A stretch of 64,000 bases of DNA from Paraburkholderia domus (GTDB lineage Bacteria; Pseudomonadota; Gammaproteobacteria; Burkholderiales; Burkholderiaceae): NCBI RefSeq assembly GCF_905220705.1, contig NZ_CAJNAT010000015.1:1-64000 (forward strand), read 5' to 3'. Both the position numbers and the translations under genes were made by a program. The notes under the pieces are model-generated. The model was not told the DNA's origin. It ran no database searches and was given only the letters and a program-made list of their open reading frames with translations. This document shows positions 1 through 8,700 of the stretch, piece after piece (position 1 is the first letter of the stretch; each line of letters opens with the position of its first letter).

Positions 1-58
1 CGACTCCACGCCGATGATAGTGCGGATTCCCGTGTGAAAGTAGGTAATCGTCAGGCTC
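1..58 (+). rRNA. rrf: 5S rRNA, 3' part
   Basis: The window opens inside a 5S rRNA gene. The sequence reads as helix IV/V of bacterial 5S (GCCGATGATAGTG, then GAAAGTAGG) and ends with the 3' acceptor strand TCAGGCT, which would pair with the missing 5' end. The 3' boundary is approximate. It marks the end of an rRNA operon whose 16S and 23S genes lie outside the window. Confidence 0.9.
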
Positions 59-70
59 CCACGCATGTCC

Positions 71-105
71 AGAAACCCCGCCCTCAAAGGCGGGGTTTCT
101 GCGTT
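71..105 (+). terminator. Intrinsic terminator of the rRNA operon
   Basis: Perfect 12-bp stem AGAAACCCCGCC (71-82) and GGCGGGGTTTCT (89-100) with a six-base loop, directly after the 5S tail. The U-tract lies within the descending arm (GGGGTTTCTGCGTTT). Position and stem strength support termination of the rrn transcript. Confidence 0.85.
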
Positions 106-167
106 TACGGCAGCGCTGGAATCACTATATAAGTGAGAGCTATGAGTTTGGGGCAGTCAAGCAGGTC

Positions 168-196
168 TTGACAGCAAGCGGTTGTGCCCTCATAAT
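168..196 (+). promoter_or_regulatory. Sigma-70 promoter of the tRNA-tuf operon
   Basis: TTGACA (168-173), 17-base spacer, CATAAT (191-196): a near-consensus sigma-70 promoter. The predicted start is near 203, just before tRNA-Tyr. It would drive tRNA-Tyr, tRNA-Gly, tRNA-Thr and the first tuf gene as one transcript, as in the classical tRNA-tufB operon of enterobacteria. Confidence 0.8.
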
Positions 197-210
197 CATC
201 AGTTCTCTGC

Positions 211-296
211 GGAGGGGTGCCCGAGTGGCTAAAGGGGGCAGACTGTAAATCTGTTGGCTTACGCCTACGTTGGTTCGAATCCAACCTCCTCCACCA
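211..296 (+). tRNA. tRNA-Tyr: tRNA-Tyr (GTA)
   Basis: An 86-nt class II tRNA with encoded CCA. Acceptor strand GGAGGGG pairs with CCTCCTCC before A-CCA. Anticodon GTA lies at 245-247, followed by a long variable arm (typical of bacterial tRNA-Tyr) and the T-loop GGTTCGAATCC. It is the first gene of the tRNA-tuf operon. Confidence 0.97.
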
Positions 297-337
297 GAAT
301 GCAAGCTGTAGCAGTAGTTGGGAATCCATGAATCCTT

Positions 338-411
338 GCGGGTGTAGCTCAATGGTAGAGCAGAAGCCTTCCAAGCTTACGACGAGGGTTCGATTCCCTT
401 CACCCGCTCCA
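338..411 (+). tRNA. tRNA-Gly: tRNA-Gly (TCC)
   Basis: A 74-nt tRNA with encoded CCA. Acceptor GCGGGTG pairs with CACCCGC; D-arm AGCTCAATGGTAGAGC; anticodon loop CTTCCAA gives TCC, reading GGA and GGG; T-arm GGTTCGATTCC. It lies 41 nt after tRNA-Tyr in the same transcript. Confidence 0.97.
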
Positions 412-427
412 GTAACAAAGAAGTAGC

Positions 428-502
<75 letters not shown>

Positions 503-565
503 GAAGTACTCGGTGATTGTTTGCGCGCGGCGCAACGTACGGATAAATCCTCTTAGGAGTCGAAA

Positions 566-1756
566 ATGGCCAAGGGTAAGTTTGAGCGGACCAAGCCGCA
601 CGTGAACGTCGGCACGATCGGTCACGTTGACCACGGCAAGACCACGCTGACGGCAGCGATCACGACGGTGCTGACCAAGAAGTTTGGCGGCGAAGCAAAG
701 GCATACGACCAGATCGACGCGGCGCCGGAAGAAAAGGCGCGTGGTATCACGATTAACACGGCACACGTCGAGTACGAAACGGCTAACCGCCACTACGCAC
801 ACGTCGACTGCCCGGGCCACGCTGACTATGTGAAGAACATGATCACGGGCGCAGCGCAGATGGACGGCGCGATCCTGGTGTGCTCGGCCGCAGACGGCCC
901 GATGCCGCAAACGCGTGAGCACATCCTGCTGGCGCGTCAGGTTGGCGTTCCGTACATCATCGTGTTCCTGAACAAGTGCGACATGGTGGACGACGCTGAG
1001 CTGCTGGAACTGGTCGAGATGGAAGTTCGCGAACTTCTGTCGAAGTACGACTTCCCGGGCGACGACACGCCGATCATCAAGGGTTCGGCCAAGCTGGCGC
1101 TGGAAGGCGACACGGGCGAGCTGGGCGAAGTGGCGATCATGAATCTGGCCGATGCGCTGGATACGTACATCCCGACGCCGGAGCGCGCAGTTGACGGTGC
1201 GTTCCTGATGCCGGTGGAAGACGTGTTCTCGATCTCGGGTCGTGGCACGGTGGTGACGGGTCGCGTTGAGCGCGGCGTGGTGAAGGTCGGCGAAGAAATC
1301 GAAATCGTCGGTATCAAGCCGACGGTGAAGACGACGTGCACGGGCGTGGAAATGTTCCGCAAGCTGCTCGACCAGGGTCAGGCAGGCGACAACGTTGGTA
1401 TCCTGCTGCGCGGCACGAAGCGTGAAGACGTGGAGCGTGGCCAGGTTCTGGCGAAGCCGGGTTCGATCAACCCGCACACGCACTTCACGGCTGAAGTGTA
1501 CGTGCTGAGCAAGGACGAAGGCGGCCGCCACACACCGTTCTTCAACAACTATCGTCCGCAGTTCTACTTCCGTACGACGGACGTGACGGGCTCGATCGAG
1601 TTGCCGAAGGACAAGGAAATGGTCATGCCGGGCGACAACGTGTCGATCACGGTGAAGCTGATCAACCCGATCGCGATGGAAGAAGGTCTGCGCTTCGCAA
1701 TTCGCGAAGGCGGCCGTACGGTCGGCGCAGGTGTGGTTGCCAAGATTCTCGAGTAA
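566..1756 (+). CDS. tuf: Elongation factor Tu, copy 1
   Basis: EF-Tu (396 aa) is the GTPase that delivers aminoacyl-tRNA to the ribosomal A site. The G1 loop GHVDHGKT is at residues 19-26, followed by switch and G3 DCPGH, G4 NKCD, and the two beta-barrel domains ending in KILE. Length is the family norm. The start follows a Shine-Dalgarno TAGGAG eight bases upstream. It is the last gene before tRNA-Trp in the tRNA-tuf operon. The protein is identical to the second copy at 19787-20977, and the DNA is identical from about codon 8 to the stop, a sign of gene conversion. Confidence 0.99.
   Translation: MAKGKFERTKPHVNVGTIGHVDHGKTTLTAAITTVLTKKFGGEAKAYDQIDAAPEEKARGITINTAHVEYETANRHYAHVDCPGHADYVKNMITGAAQMDGAILVCSAADGPMPQTREHILLARQVGVPYIIVFLNKCDMVDDAELLELVEMEVRELLSKYDFPGDDTPIIKGSAKLALEGDTGELGEVAIMNLADALDTYIPTPERAVDGAFLMPVEDVFSISGRGTVVTGRVERGVVKVGEEIEIVGIKPTVKTTCTGVEMFRKLLDQGQAGDNVGILLRGTKREDVERGQVLAKPGSINPHTHFTAEVYVLSKDEGGRHTPFFNNYRPQFYFRTTDVTGSIELPKDKEMVMPGDNVSITVKLINPIAMEEGLRFAIREGGRTVGAGVVAKILE
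587..1756 (+). repeat. Long direct repeat: tuf copy 1 body
   Basis: About 1,170 bp that appear identical to 19808-20977. Identity starts after the seventh codon and stops exactly at the stop codon; the flanks are unrelated. The first 21 coding bases differ only at silent positions. It is a substrate for homologous recombination about 19 kb apart in direct orientation. Confidence 0.93.
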
Positions 1757-1821
1757 CGCCAGAAAGTTCTCGTTGATCGGTGGTTTCGGGGTTGGCGGTG
1801 TCGTCAACCCCAAAATGGTTT

Positions 1822-1897
1822 AGGGGTATAGCTCAACTGGCAGAGCGTCGGTCTCCAAAACCGAAGGTTGGGGGTTCGATTCCCTCTGCCCCTGCCA
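1822..1897 (+). tRNA. tRNA-Trp: tRNA-Trp (CCA)
   Basis: A 76-nt tRNA with encoded CCA. Acceptor AGGGGTA pairs with TGCCCCT; D-arm AGCTCAACTGGCAGAGC; anticodon loop CTCCAAA gives CCA; T-arm GGGTTCGATTCCC. It sits between tuf and secE, the usual bacterial place for this tRNA. A seven-base hairpin (GGGGTTG/CAACCCC, 1788-1811) precedes it and may help processing. Confidence 0.97.
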
Positions 1898-1933
1898 ACT
1901 CTCGCGTCGTATATGGCGCTTCGTTAAGGTGTT

Positions 1934-2314
1934 ATGGCGAATCCTTCCGTCGAAACTGTAAATACATCCGGCGACAAGCTGATGCTCGTCGCGGGCGTAT
2001 TGTTGGTCTTGGCCGGGTTCGTGGGGTTCTTCTGGCTCAGCGGCCAGGAATGGTACGTCCGCGGAGCCGCCTTGGCTGTTGGCGCTATCGCTGGTGTTGC
2101 AGTCGGTCTTCTCTCCGCGCCTGGCAAGGGTTTCATCGCTTTCGCCAAAGACTCGTACAAAGAAGTTCGTAAGGTTGTCTGGCCGACTCGTAAAGAGGCT
2201 ACTCAGACAACGCTCGTAGTGTTCGGCTTCGTGTTCGTCATGGCGATCTTTCTTTGGATTAGCGACAAATCCATCGAATGGGCGATTTTCTCGGTGATTC
2301 TGGGTTGGAAATGA
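1934..2314 (+). CDS. secE: Preprotein translocase subunit SecE
   Basis: SecE (126 aa) clamps SecY in the SecYEG inner-membrane translocon. Three hydrophobic segments are visible (about 15-36, 42-62 and 93-111), as in the long enterobacterial form. The conserved amphipathic motif EVRKVVWPTRKEA lies before the last segment. It is one base apart from nusG, so the two are surely cotranscribed. Its partner SecY is encoded at 30795-32141. Confidence 0.97.
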   Translation: MANPSVETVNTSGDKLMLVAGVLLVLAGFVGFFWLSGQEWYVRGAALAVGAIAGVAVGLLSAPGKGFIAFAKDSYKEVRKVVWPTRKEATQTTLVVFGFVFVMAIFLWISDKSIEWAIFSVILGWK

Positions 2315-2315
2315 T

Positions 2316-2873
2316 ATGAGCGATACTCCGGCATCCCCGAGCGGCAAGCGTTGGTACGTGGTGCACGCCTACTCCGGCATGGAGAAGAGCGTGCAACGTG
2401 CGCTTCAGGAGCGCATCGAACGTGCTGGCATGCAAGACCAATTTGGTCAAATCCTCGTTCCGACTGAAGAAGTGGTCGAGGTGAAGGGCGGTCACAAATC
2501 GGTGACTGAACGTCGTTTCTTCCCGGGCTACGTCCTTGTGGAGATGGAAATGACAGACGAAACGTGGCACCTCGTGAAGAACACGGCAAAGGTGACGGGT
2601 TTCGTTGGCGGTGCGCGTAATCGTCCGAGCCCGATTTCCCCGCGGGAAGTCGAGAAGATCATGTCGCAAATGCAGGAAGGCGTGGAAAAGCCGCGCCCGA
2701 AGACCCTGTTCGAAGTGGGCGAGATGGTGCGGGTGAAGGATGGTCCGTTCACGGATTTCAACGGCAGCGTCGAAGAAGTGAACTACGAAAAGTCGCGCGT
2801 CCGTGTTTCCGTTACGATCTTCGGCCGCGCAACGCCGGTCGAGCTGGAATTCGGCCAGGTCGAAAAGTTGTAA
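2316..2873 (+). CDS. nusG: Transcription termination/antitermination factor NusG
   Basis: NusG (185 aa) binds the RNA polymerase clamp. It suppresses pausing and links polymerase to Rho or to the ribosome through S10. The NGN domain starts at about residue 11 (KRWYVVHAYSGMEKSV). The C-terminal KOW domain contains VGEMVRVKDGPFTDFNG at about 130-147. It follows secE with one base between stop and start, the conserved secE-nusG pair. Confidence 0.98.
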   Translation: MSDTPASPSGKRWYVVHAYSGMEKSVQRALQERIERAGMQDQFGQILVPTEEVVEVKGGHKSVTERRFFPGYVLVEMEMTDETWHLVKNTAKVTGFVGGARNRPSPISPREVEKIMSQMQEGVEKPRPKTLFEVGEMVRVKDGPFTDFNGSVEEVNYEKSRVRVSVTIFGRATPVELEFGQVEKL

Positions 2874-2884
2874 TCCAGAATTCT

Positions 2885-2916
2885 ACGGGGCGCACCAATC
2901 GGTGCGTCCCGTATTT
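2885..2916 (+). terminator. Terminator-like hairpin after nusG
   Basis: A 12-bp stem (2885-2896 with 2901-2912, one G-U pair) with loop AATC, followed by a weak ATTT tract. It separates secE-nusG from rplKA. The short U-run suggests partial termination. The remaining 120 bases before rplK show a T7 run and AGTAGT/ACTACT half-sites (2955-2990) but no clear promoter. Confidence 0.6.
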
Positions 2917-3039
2917 CGCGCTTACGGTCCGCGTAATGGCCGTTGAGGAGCGTAAGTAGTCTGTTTTTTTGGCGAACGCGCGCTACTACTCACTGAATGT
3001 CCGCTTGTACCACGGCGGCGTTCCTAAGAGGTTTTCAAA

Positions 3040-3471
3040 ATGGCAAAGAAAATCATCGGCTTTATCAAGCTGCAGATTCCTGCAGGTAAAGCCAACCCGT
3101 CGCCGCCGGTCGGTCCGGCACTGGGCCAACGCGGCCTGAACATCATGGAGTTCTGCAAGGCGTTCAACGCGCAGACTCAAGCTCTGGAACCGGGTCTGCC
3201 GATTCCGGTCGTGATCACCGCGTTCGCGGACAAGAGCTTCACGTTTGTTCTGAAGACGCCGCCGGCTACGGTTCTGATCAAGAAGGCAGCGAAGATCGAC
3301 AAGGGTTCGGCAAAGCCGCATACCGACAAGGTCGGCAAGATCACTCGCGCTCAAGCGGAAGACATCGCCAAGACCAAGATGCCCGATCTGACGGCAGCTG
3401 ATCTGGACGCAGCGGTTCGTACGATCGCTGGTAGCGCCCGCTCGATGGGCATCACCGTGGAGGGCGTGTAA
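3040..3471 (+). CDS. rplK: 50S ribosomal protein L11
   Basis: L11 (143 aa) forms the GTPase-associated centre with 23S rRNA and L10-L12 and is needed for RelA activation. The proline-rich N-terminal signature IPAGKANPSPPVGPALGQRG is at about residues 12-31. The C-terminal rRNA-binding domain ends SARSMGITVEGV. SD AAGAGG precedes the start. rplA follows with no spacer, giving the conserved rplKA unit; in E. coli L1 represses this unit. Confidence 0.98.
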   Translation: MAKKIIGFIKLQIPAGKANPSPPVGPALGQRGLNIMEFCKAFNAQTQALEPGLPIPVVITAFADKSFTFVLKTPPATVLIKKAAKIDKGSAKPHTDKVGKITRAQAEDIAKTKMPDLTAADLDAAVRTIAGSARSMGITVEGV

Positions 3472-4170
3472 ATGGCTAAGCTTTCAAAGCGTCTGCAAGC
3501 ATTTGCAGCCAAGGTTGATCGTCAAAAGCTGTACGCGATCGACGAAGCTCTGTCGCTCGTGAAGGAATGCGCAAGCGCGAAGTTCGACGAGTCGATCGAC
3601 GTTGCAGTGCAACTCGGCATCGACGCGAAGAAGTCGGACCAAGTGGTTCGCGGTTCGGTCGTCCTGCCGGCTGGTACCGGTAAGTCGGTTCGTGTGGCTG
3701 TGTTCGCACAAGGCGAAAAGGCTGAGCAAGCTCGTGCAGCCGGCGCAGAAGTCGTCGGTATGGAAGACCTGGCTGAACAAGTCAAGGCCGGCAAGCTGGA
3801 CTTCGACATCGTGATCGCTTCGCCGGACACGATGCGCGTTGTAGGTACGCTCGGTCAGATCCTCGGCCCGCGCGGCCTGATGCCGAACCCGAAGGTCGGC
3901 ACGGTTACGCCGGACGTCGCGACTGCAGTCAAGAATGCCAAGGCTGGTCAGGTGCAATTCCGTGTCGACAAGGCCGGTATCATCCACGCCACGATTGGCC
4001 GTGCTTCGTTCGAGCCGACGGCTCTGCGTAGCAACCTGAACGCTCTGGTCGACGCGCTGCAAAAGGCGAAGCCGGCAACGAGCAAGGGTGTGTACCTGCG
4101 TAAGGTTGCGCTGTCGAGCACGATGGGCGTTGGCGTTCGCGTCGACCAGGCATCGATCGCAGCACAGTAA
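3472..4170 (+). CDS. rplA: 50S ribosomal protein L1
   Basis: L1 (232 aa) forms the mobile L1 stalk that guides E-site tRNA out of the ribosome, and is a translational repressor of rplKA in E. coli. The conserved core GPRGLMPNPKVGTVT is visible near residues 130-145. The start codon abuts the rplK stop. Length is normal for the family. A terminator-like hairpin follows. Confidence 0.98.
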   Translation: MAKLSKRLQAFAAKVDRQKLYAIDEALSLVKECASAKFDESIDVAVQLGIDAKKSDQVVRGSVVLPAGTGKSVRVAVFAQGEKAEQARAAGAEVVGMEDLAEQVKAGKLDFDIVIASPDTMRVVGTLGQILGPRGLMPNPKVGTVTPDVATAVKNAKAGQVQFRVDKAGIIHATIGRASFEPTALRSNLNALVDALQKAKPATSKGVYLRKVALSSTMGVGVRVDQASIAAQ

Positions 4171-4180
4171 TAAATTTCAT

Positions 4181-4207
4181 CGCCTCGATGTGAGTCGAGG
4201 CGGTTTT
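4181..4207 (+). terminator. Terminator-like hairpin after rplA
   Basis: Perfect 8-bp stem CGCCTCGA/TCGAGGCG (4181-4188 with 4195-4202), loop TGTGAG, followed by GTTTTA. It separates the L11-L1 unit from the L10-L12 leader, but the short U-tract suggests read-through is possible. Confidence 0.65.
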
Positions 4208-4472
4208 ATGGGCTTTGGGCGGTCGCGAAATGGCAGTTTGCATCAAGCGACCGGTTGTCAAAGACCGTTGGCGGGAACGCAGCAGGTAGGCGGTCCCTTA
4301 ATGTAAAGCCAACGCAGATGGCGAACCCGAAAAGGTTTTGTAGTGATGAAGCCGGTTGAAGTCTGCAGCAATGCGGGATTCAGGCGGTCGAAATACTCCT
4401 GACTGGTCGGACGCCGTTATTGAACGCGGTACACAAGGCGCACGCTGCGTGTATCGAATCTGGAGGTTAACC
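4208..4472 (+). promoter_or_regulatory. rplJ leader, probable L10 autoregulatory leader
   Basis: This 265-base untranslated stretch before rplJ holds no gene. In its middle are the elements GCAGGT (4280-4285) and CTTAAT (near 4297-4302), which resemble the conserved unpaired segments of the bacterial L10 leader bound by the L10-L12 complex. An SD (GGAGG, 4462-4466) lies at its end. I assign it by position and motif; a covariance-model search (Rfam L10_leader) would settle it. Confidence 0.6.
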
Positions 4473-4976
4473 GTGCCACTTAACAAAGAAAGCAAGCAGG
4501 CCGTCGTCGCTGAGGTTGCCGCGCAAGTCGCGAAAGCCCAGACCGTGGTTCTGGCTGAGTATCGTGGAATCGCGGTTGGCGATCTGACCAAGCTGCGCGC
4601 GAAAGCGCGTGAGCAACAGGTGTACCTGCGCGTGTTGAAAAACACGCTGGCGCGTCGCGCTGTCGAAGGTACCCCGTTTGCTTCGCTGGCAGAGCAGATG
4701 ACTGGCCCCCTGATCTACGGCATCTCGGAAGATGCAATTGCTGCTGCTAAGGTCGTCAATGACTTCAGCAAGAGCAATGACAAGTTGGTCATCAAGGCTG
4801 GTTCCTACGAAGGCAAGGTGATGGACAAGGCTGGCGTGCAAGCGCTGGCAAGCATCCCGAGCCGCGAAGAACTGCTCTCCAAGCTGTTGTACGTTATGCA
4901 AGCACCTGTTTCCGGCTTCGCGCGCGCTCTGGCCGCGCTGGCAGAAAAGAAACAAGGCGAAGAAGCTGCTGCGTAA
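4473..4976 (+). CDS. rplJ: 50S ribosomal protein L10
   Basis: L10 (167 aa) is the base of the L12 stalk and, bound to L12 dimers, represses its own mRNA in other bacteria. I choose the GTG at 4473 because GGAGG lies six bases before it and the protein then starts MPLNKESKQAVV, like betaproteobacterial L10. An in-frame ATG at 4356 would add 39 unrelated residues. The rRNA-binding part (VVLAEYRGI..., KNTLARRA) is followed by the C-terminal L12-binding helix ending in KKQGEEAAA. rplL follows after 63 bases. Confidence 0.95.
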   Translation: MPLNKESKQAVVAEVAAQVAKAQTVVLAEYRGIAVGDLTKLRAKAREQQVYLRVLKNTLARRAVEGTPFASLAEQMTGPLIYGISEDAIAAAKVVNDFSKSNDKLVIKAGSYEGKVMDKAGVQALASIPSREELLSKLLYVMQAPVSGFARALAALAEKKQGEEAAA

Positions 4977-5039
4977 CGCACTTCAGTCGAGCGTGATTGA
5001 TCGCTGGCTGTATCCGAATTCAATTTAGGAGTATTTCAA

Positions 5040-5414
5040 ATGGCAATCGCAAAAGATGACATCCTCGAGGCAGTAAGCTCGATGTCGGTTCTGGAACTGA
5101 ACGAGCTGGTCAAGGCGTTCGAAGAAAAGTTTGGCGTGTCGGCAGCTGCTGTTGCAGTGGCAGGCCCGGCAGGCGGCGGCGCTGCTGCTGCTGCTGAAGA
5201 GCAAACCGAATTCACGGTCAACCTGACGGAAGTCGGCGCGAACAAGGTTTCGGTCATTAAGGCTGTTCGTGAACTGACGGGTCTCGGCCTGAAGGAAGCG
5301 AAGGACCTGGTCGACGGTGCACCGAAGCCTGTTAAGGAATCGGTACCGAAGGCTGCTGCTGAAGAAGCCAAGAAGAAGTTGGAAGAAGCCGGCGCGAAGG
5401 CTGAAATCAAGTAA
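5040..5414 (+). CDS. rplL: 50S ribosomal protein L7/L12
   Basis: L7/L12 (124 aa) is the multicopy stalk protein that recruits translational GTPases. The N-terminal dimerisation domain (1-35) is followed by an Ala/Gly-rich hinge (about 36-53) and the globular C-terminal domain with KVSVIKAVRELTGLGLKEAK. SD TAGGAG precedes ATG. A terminator follows immediately, so rpoBC is partly separated from the ribosomal genes. Confidence 0.98.
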   Translation: MAIAKDDILEAVSSMSVLELNELVKAFEEKFGVSAAAVAVAGPAGGGAAAAAEEQTEFTVNLTEVGANKVSVIKAVRELTGLGLKEAKDLVDGAPKPVKESVPKAAAEEAKKKLEEAGAKAEIK

Positions 5415-5433
5415 GTTTCAGCGCGTTGTGCGA

Positions 5434-5464
5434 AGGCTGGCGGTTTTCCACCGCCGGCCTTTTT
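5434..5464 (+). terminator. Intrinsic terminator/attenuator between rplL and rpoB
   Basis: An 11-bp stem AGGCTGGCGGT/ACCGCCGGCCT (one G-U pair) with loop TTTCC, then five T. It matches the place of the well-known rplL-rpoB attenuator of E. coli, which lets only part of transcription continue into rpoBC. Confidence 0.85.
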
Positions 5465-5519
5465 GTGCTTTGTGGGAACCACGTTTTTGCCAGCAGATTT
5501 CGGCAAGAGCGGGGGTCCC

Positions 5520-5576
5520 AGAAGCCAAAGAAAATCGCCTATCGGCAATATTGACCGGCGTTTTTCTTTGTCTTCT
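5520..5576 (+). other. Long imperfect hairpin in the rplL-rpoB spacer, possible RNase III site
   Basis: AGAAGCCAAAGAAAATCGCC (5520-5539) pairs with 5557-5576 over 20 positions with two mismatches; the loop is 17 bases. The 370-base gap 5415-5784 has no gene. It contains the terminator at 5434-5464, this hairpin, and about 200 further bases with no promoter I can defend. In E. coli the same spacer carries an attenuator followed by an RNase III site; the function here is inference. Confidence 0.55.
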
Positions 5577-5784
5577 GAAGCGACTGCAGAAGGCAAGTTT
5601 GGTCGGGTAGCGGGCAACATAGGCATCCGCTGCCGTCAGCCAGCGGTTGGTAGCGGCCAACCACCAAGCTTCTAGGCTCGTTCAAGCCATCGGACGGCCA
5701 TCGGGTCTCAGTCGGTGAACACTCGGGTTGTCTCATCAAGGTATCCTGCCTCGACAACAATGCCCGCCGTGATTCGGAGATCGT

Positions 5785-8700
5785 ATGCAATATTCCTTCA
5801 CCGAGAAGAAGCGCATTCGCAAGAGTTTTGCGAAGCGCCCCATCGTTCACCAAGTACCTTTCCTGCTGGCTACCCAGCTTGAATCATTCAGCACGTTTCT
5901 GCAAGCAGACACGTCGTCCACGCAACGCAAGCCGGAAGGCCTGCAAGCTGCGTTCACGTCCGTTTTCCCAATTGTTTCGCATAACGGGTTCGCACGTCTA
6001 GAGTTCGTCAGCTACATGCTGTCGCCGCCGGCATTCAACATCAAGGAATGTCAGCAGCGCGGTTTGACGTACTGCTCAGCACTGCGCGCGAAAGTGCGCC
6101 TGGTGCTGCTCGACAAGGAATCGCCGAGCAAGCCGGTCGTCAAGGAAGTGAAGGAACAGGAAGTGTATATGGGCGAAATTCCGCTCATGACACCGACCGG
6201 TTCGTTCGTCATCAACGGCACGGAGCGCGTGATCGTTTCGCAGCTGCATCGTTCGCCGGGCGTGTTCTTCGAACACGACAAGGGCAAGACGCACAGCTCG
6301 GGCAAGCTCCTGTTCTCGGCTCGTATCATTCCTTACCGCGGCTCGTGGCTCGACTTCGAATTCGATCCGAAGGACGTGCTGTACTTCCGCGTCGACCGCC
6401 GTCGCAAGATGCCGGTCACGATCCTGCTCAAGGCAATTGGCCTGACGCCGGAACAGATCCTCGCAAACTTCTTCGTGTTCGACAATTTCACGCTGATGCC
6501 GGAAGGCGCGCAGATGGAATTCGTGCCGGAGCGTCTGCGTGGTGAAGTCGCGCGTTTCGACATCACGGATCGTGACGGCAACGTGATCGTCCAGAAGGAC
6601 AAGCGGATCAACGCTAAGCACATTCGCGATCTCGACAACGCGAAGACGAAGTTCATCTCGGTGCCGGAAGACTATCTGCTCGGCCGCGTGCTCGCGAAGA
6701 ACGTCGTCGACGGCGACACCGGTGAAGTCATCGCCAACGCGAACGACGAAATCACCGAAACCGTCCTCGAAAAGCTCCGCGAATCGAAGATCAAAGATAT
6801 CCAGACGCTCTACACGAACGATCTGGATCAAGGTCCGTACATCTCGTCGACGCTGCGTATCGACGAAACCGCGGACAAGATGGCCGCTCGCATCGCGATC
6901 TACCGCATGATGCGTCCGGGCGAACCGCCGACCGAAGAAGCGGTCGAGGCGCTGTTCAACCGTCTGTTCTACAGCGAAGACGCATACGACCTGTCCAAGG
7001 TGGGTCGTATGAAGTTCAACCGCCGTGTCGGTCGCGACGAAATCGTCGGCCCGATGACGCTGCAAGACGACGACATCCTCGCAACGATCAAGATCCTGGT
7101 CGAACTGCGTAACGGCAAGGGCGAAGTGGACGACATCGACCACTTGGGCAATCGTCGTGTGCGTTGCGTCGGCGAACTGGCGGAAAACCAGTTCCGCGCA
7201 GGTCTCGTGCGTGTCGAACGTGCTGTGAAGGAACGCCTCGGCCAGGCCGAAAGCGAAAACCTGATGCCGCACGACCTGATCAACTCGAAGCCGATTTCGT
7301 CGGCGATTCGCGAGTTCTTCGGTTCGTCGCAGCTGTCGCAGTTTATGGACCAGACCAACCCGCTGTCGGAAATCACCCACAAGCGCCGTGTTTCGGCACT
7401 TGGCCCGGGCGGGTTGACGCGTGAGCGCGCTGGCTTTGAAGTCCGCGACGTGCACCCGACCCACTACGGCCGTGTGTGCCCGATTGAAACGCCGGAAGGT
7501 CCGAACATCGGCCTGATCAACTCGCTCGCACTGTACGCGCACCTGAACGAATACGGCTTCCTCGAAACGCCGTATCGTAAGGTTGTGGACAGCAAGGTGA
7601 CCGATCAGATCGACTATCTGTCGGCGATTGAAGAAGGCCGTTACGTGATCGCTCAGGCGAACGCGGCGGTTGCTGCTGACGGCTCGCTGACCGACGAACT
7701 CGTGTCGTCGCGTGAAGCAGGCGAAACGCTGATGGTTACGCCGGACCGCATCCAGTACATGGACGTGGCGCCGTCGCAGATCGTGTCGGTGGCAGCATCG
7801 CTGATTCCGTTCCTCGAGCACGATGACGCGAACCGCGCATTGATGGGTTCGAACATGCAGCGTCAGGCTGTGCCGTGTCTGCGTCCTGAAAAGGCCGTGG
7901 TCGGTACGGGTATCGAACGCACCGTGGCAGTCGACTCGGGTACGACGGTTCAGGCATTCCGCGGTGGTGTGGTCGATTACGTCGACGCAGGCCGTATGGT
8001 GATCCGCGTGAACGACGATGAAGCCGTTGCTGGCGACGTCGGCGTGGACATCTACAACCTGATCAAGTACACGCGTTCGAACCAGAACACGAACATCAAC
8101 CAGCGCCCGATCGTGAAGGTCGGCGATATCGTGTCGCGTGGCGACGTGCTGGCTGACGGTGCATCGACCGACCTCGGCGAACTGGCTCTCGGCCAGAACA
8201 TGCTCGTCGCGTTCATGCCGTGGAACGGCTACAACTTCGAAGATTCGATCTTGATCTCGGAGAAGGTGGTTGCTGACGATCGTTACACGTCGATCCACAT
8301 CGAAGAACTGAACGTCGTTGCTCGCGATACGAAGCTCGGACCGGAAGAAATCACGCGCGACATTTCGAACCTGGCTGAAGTGCAACTCGGCCGTCTCGAT
8401 GAGTCGGGCATCGTCTACATCGGCGCTGAAGTCGAAGCAGGCGACGTGCTGGTCGGTAAGGTCACGCCGAAGGGCGAAACCCAGCTGACGCCGGAAGAAA
8501 AGCTGCTGCGCGCGATCTTCGGTGAAAAGGCTTCGGACGTGAAGGACACGTCGCTGCGCGTGCCGTCGGGCATGAGCGGTACGGTCATCGACGTGCAAGT
8601 GTTCACGCGTGAAGGCATTCAGCGCGACAAGCGTGCGCAACAGATCATCGACGATGAACTGAAGCGTTATCGCCTCGACCTGAACGACCAACTGCGTATC

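Noticed and set aside
1788..1811. GGGGTTG/CAACCCC hairpin after tuf copy 1, considered as a terminator
   Set aside because: It has no U-tract and is followed by AAAATGG and tRNA-Trp. A processing role or chance is more likely.
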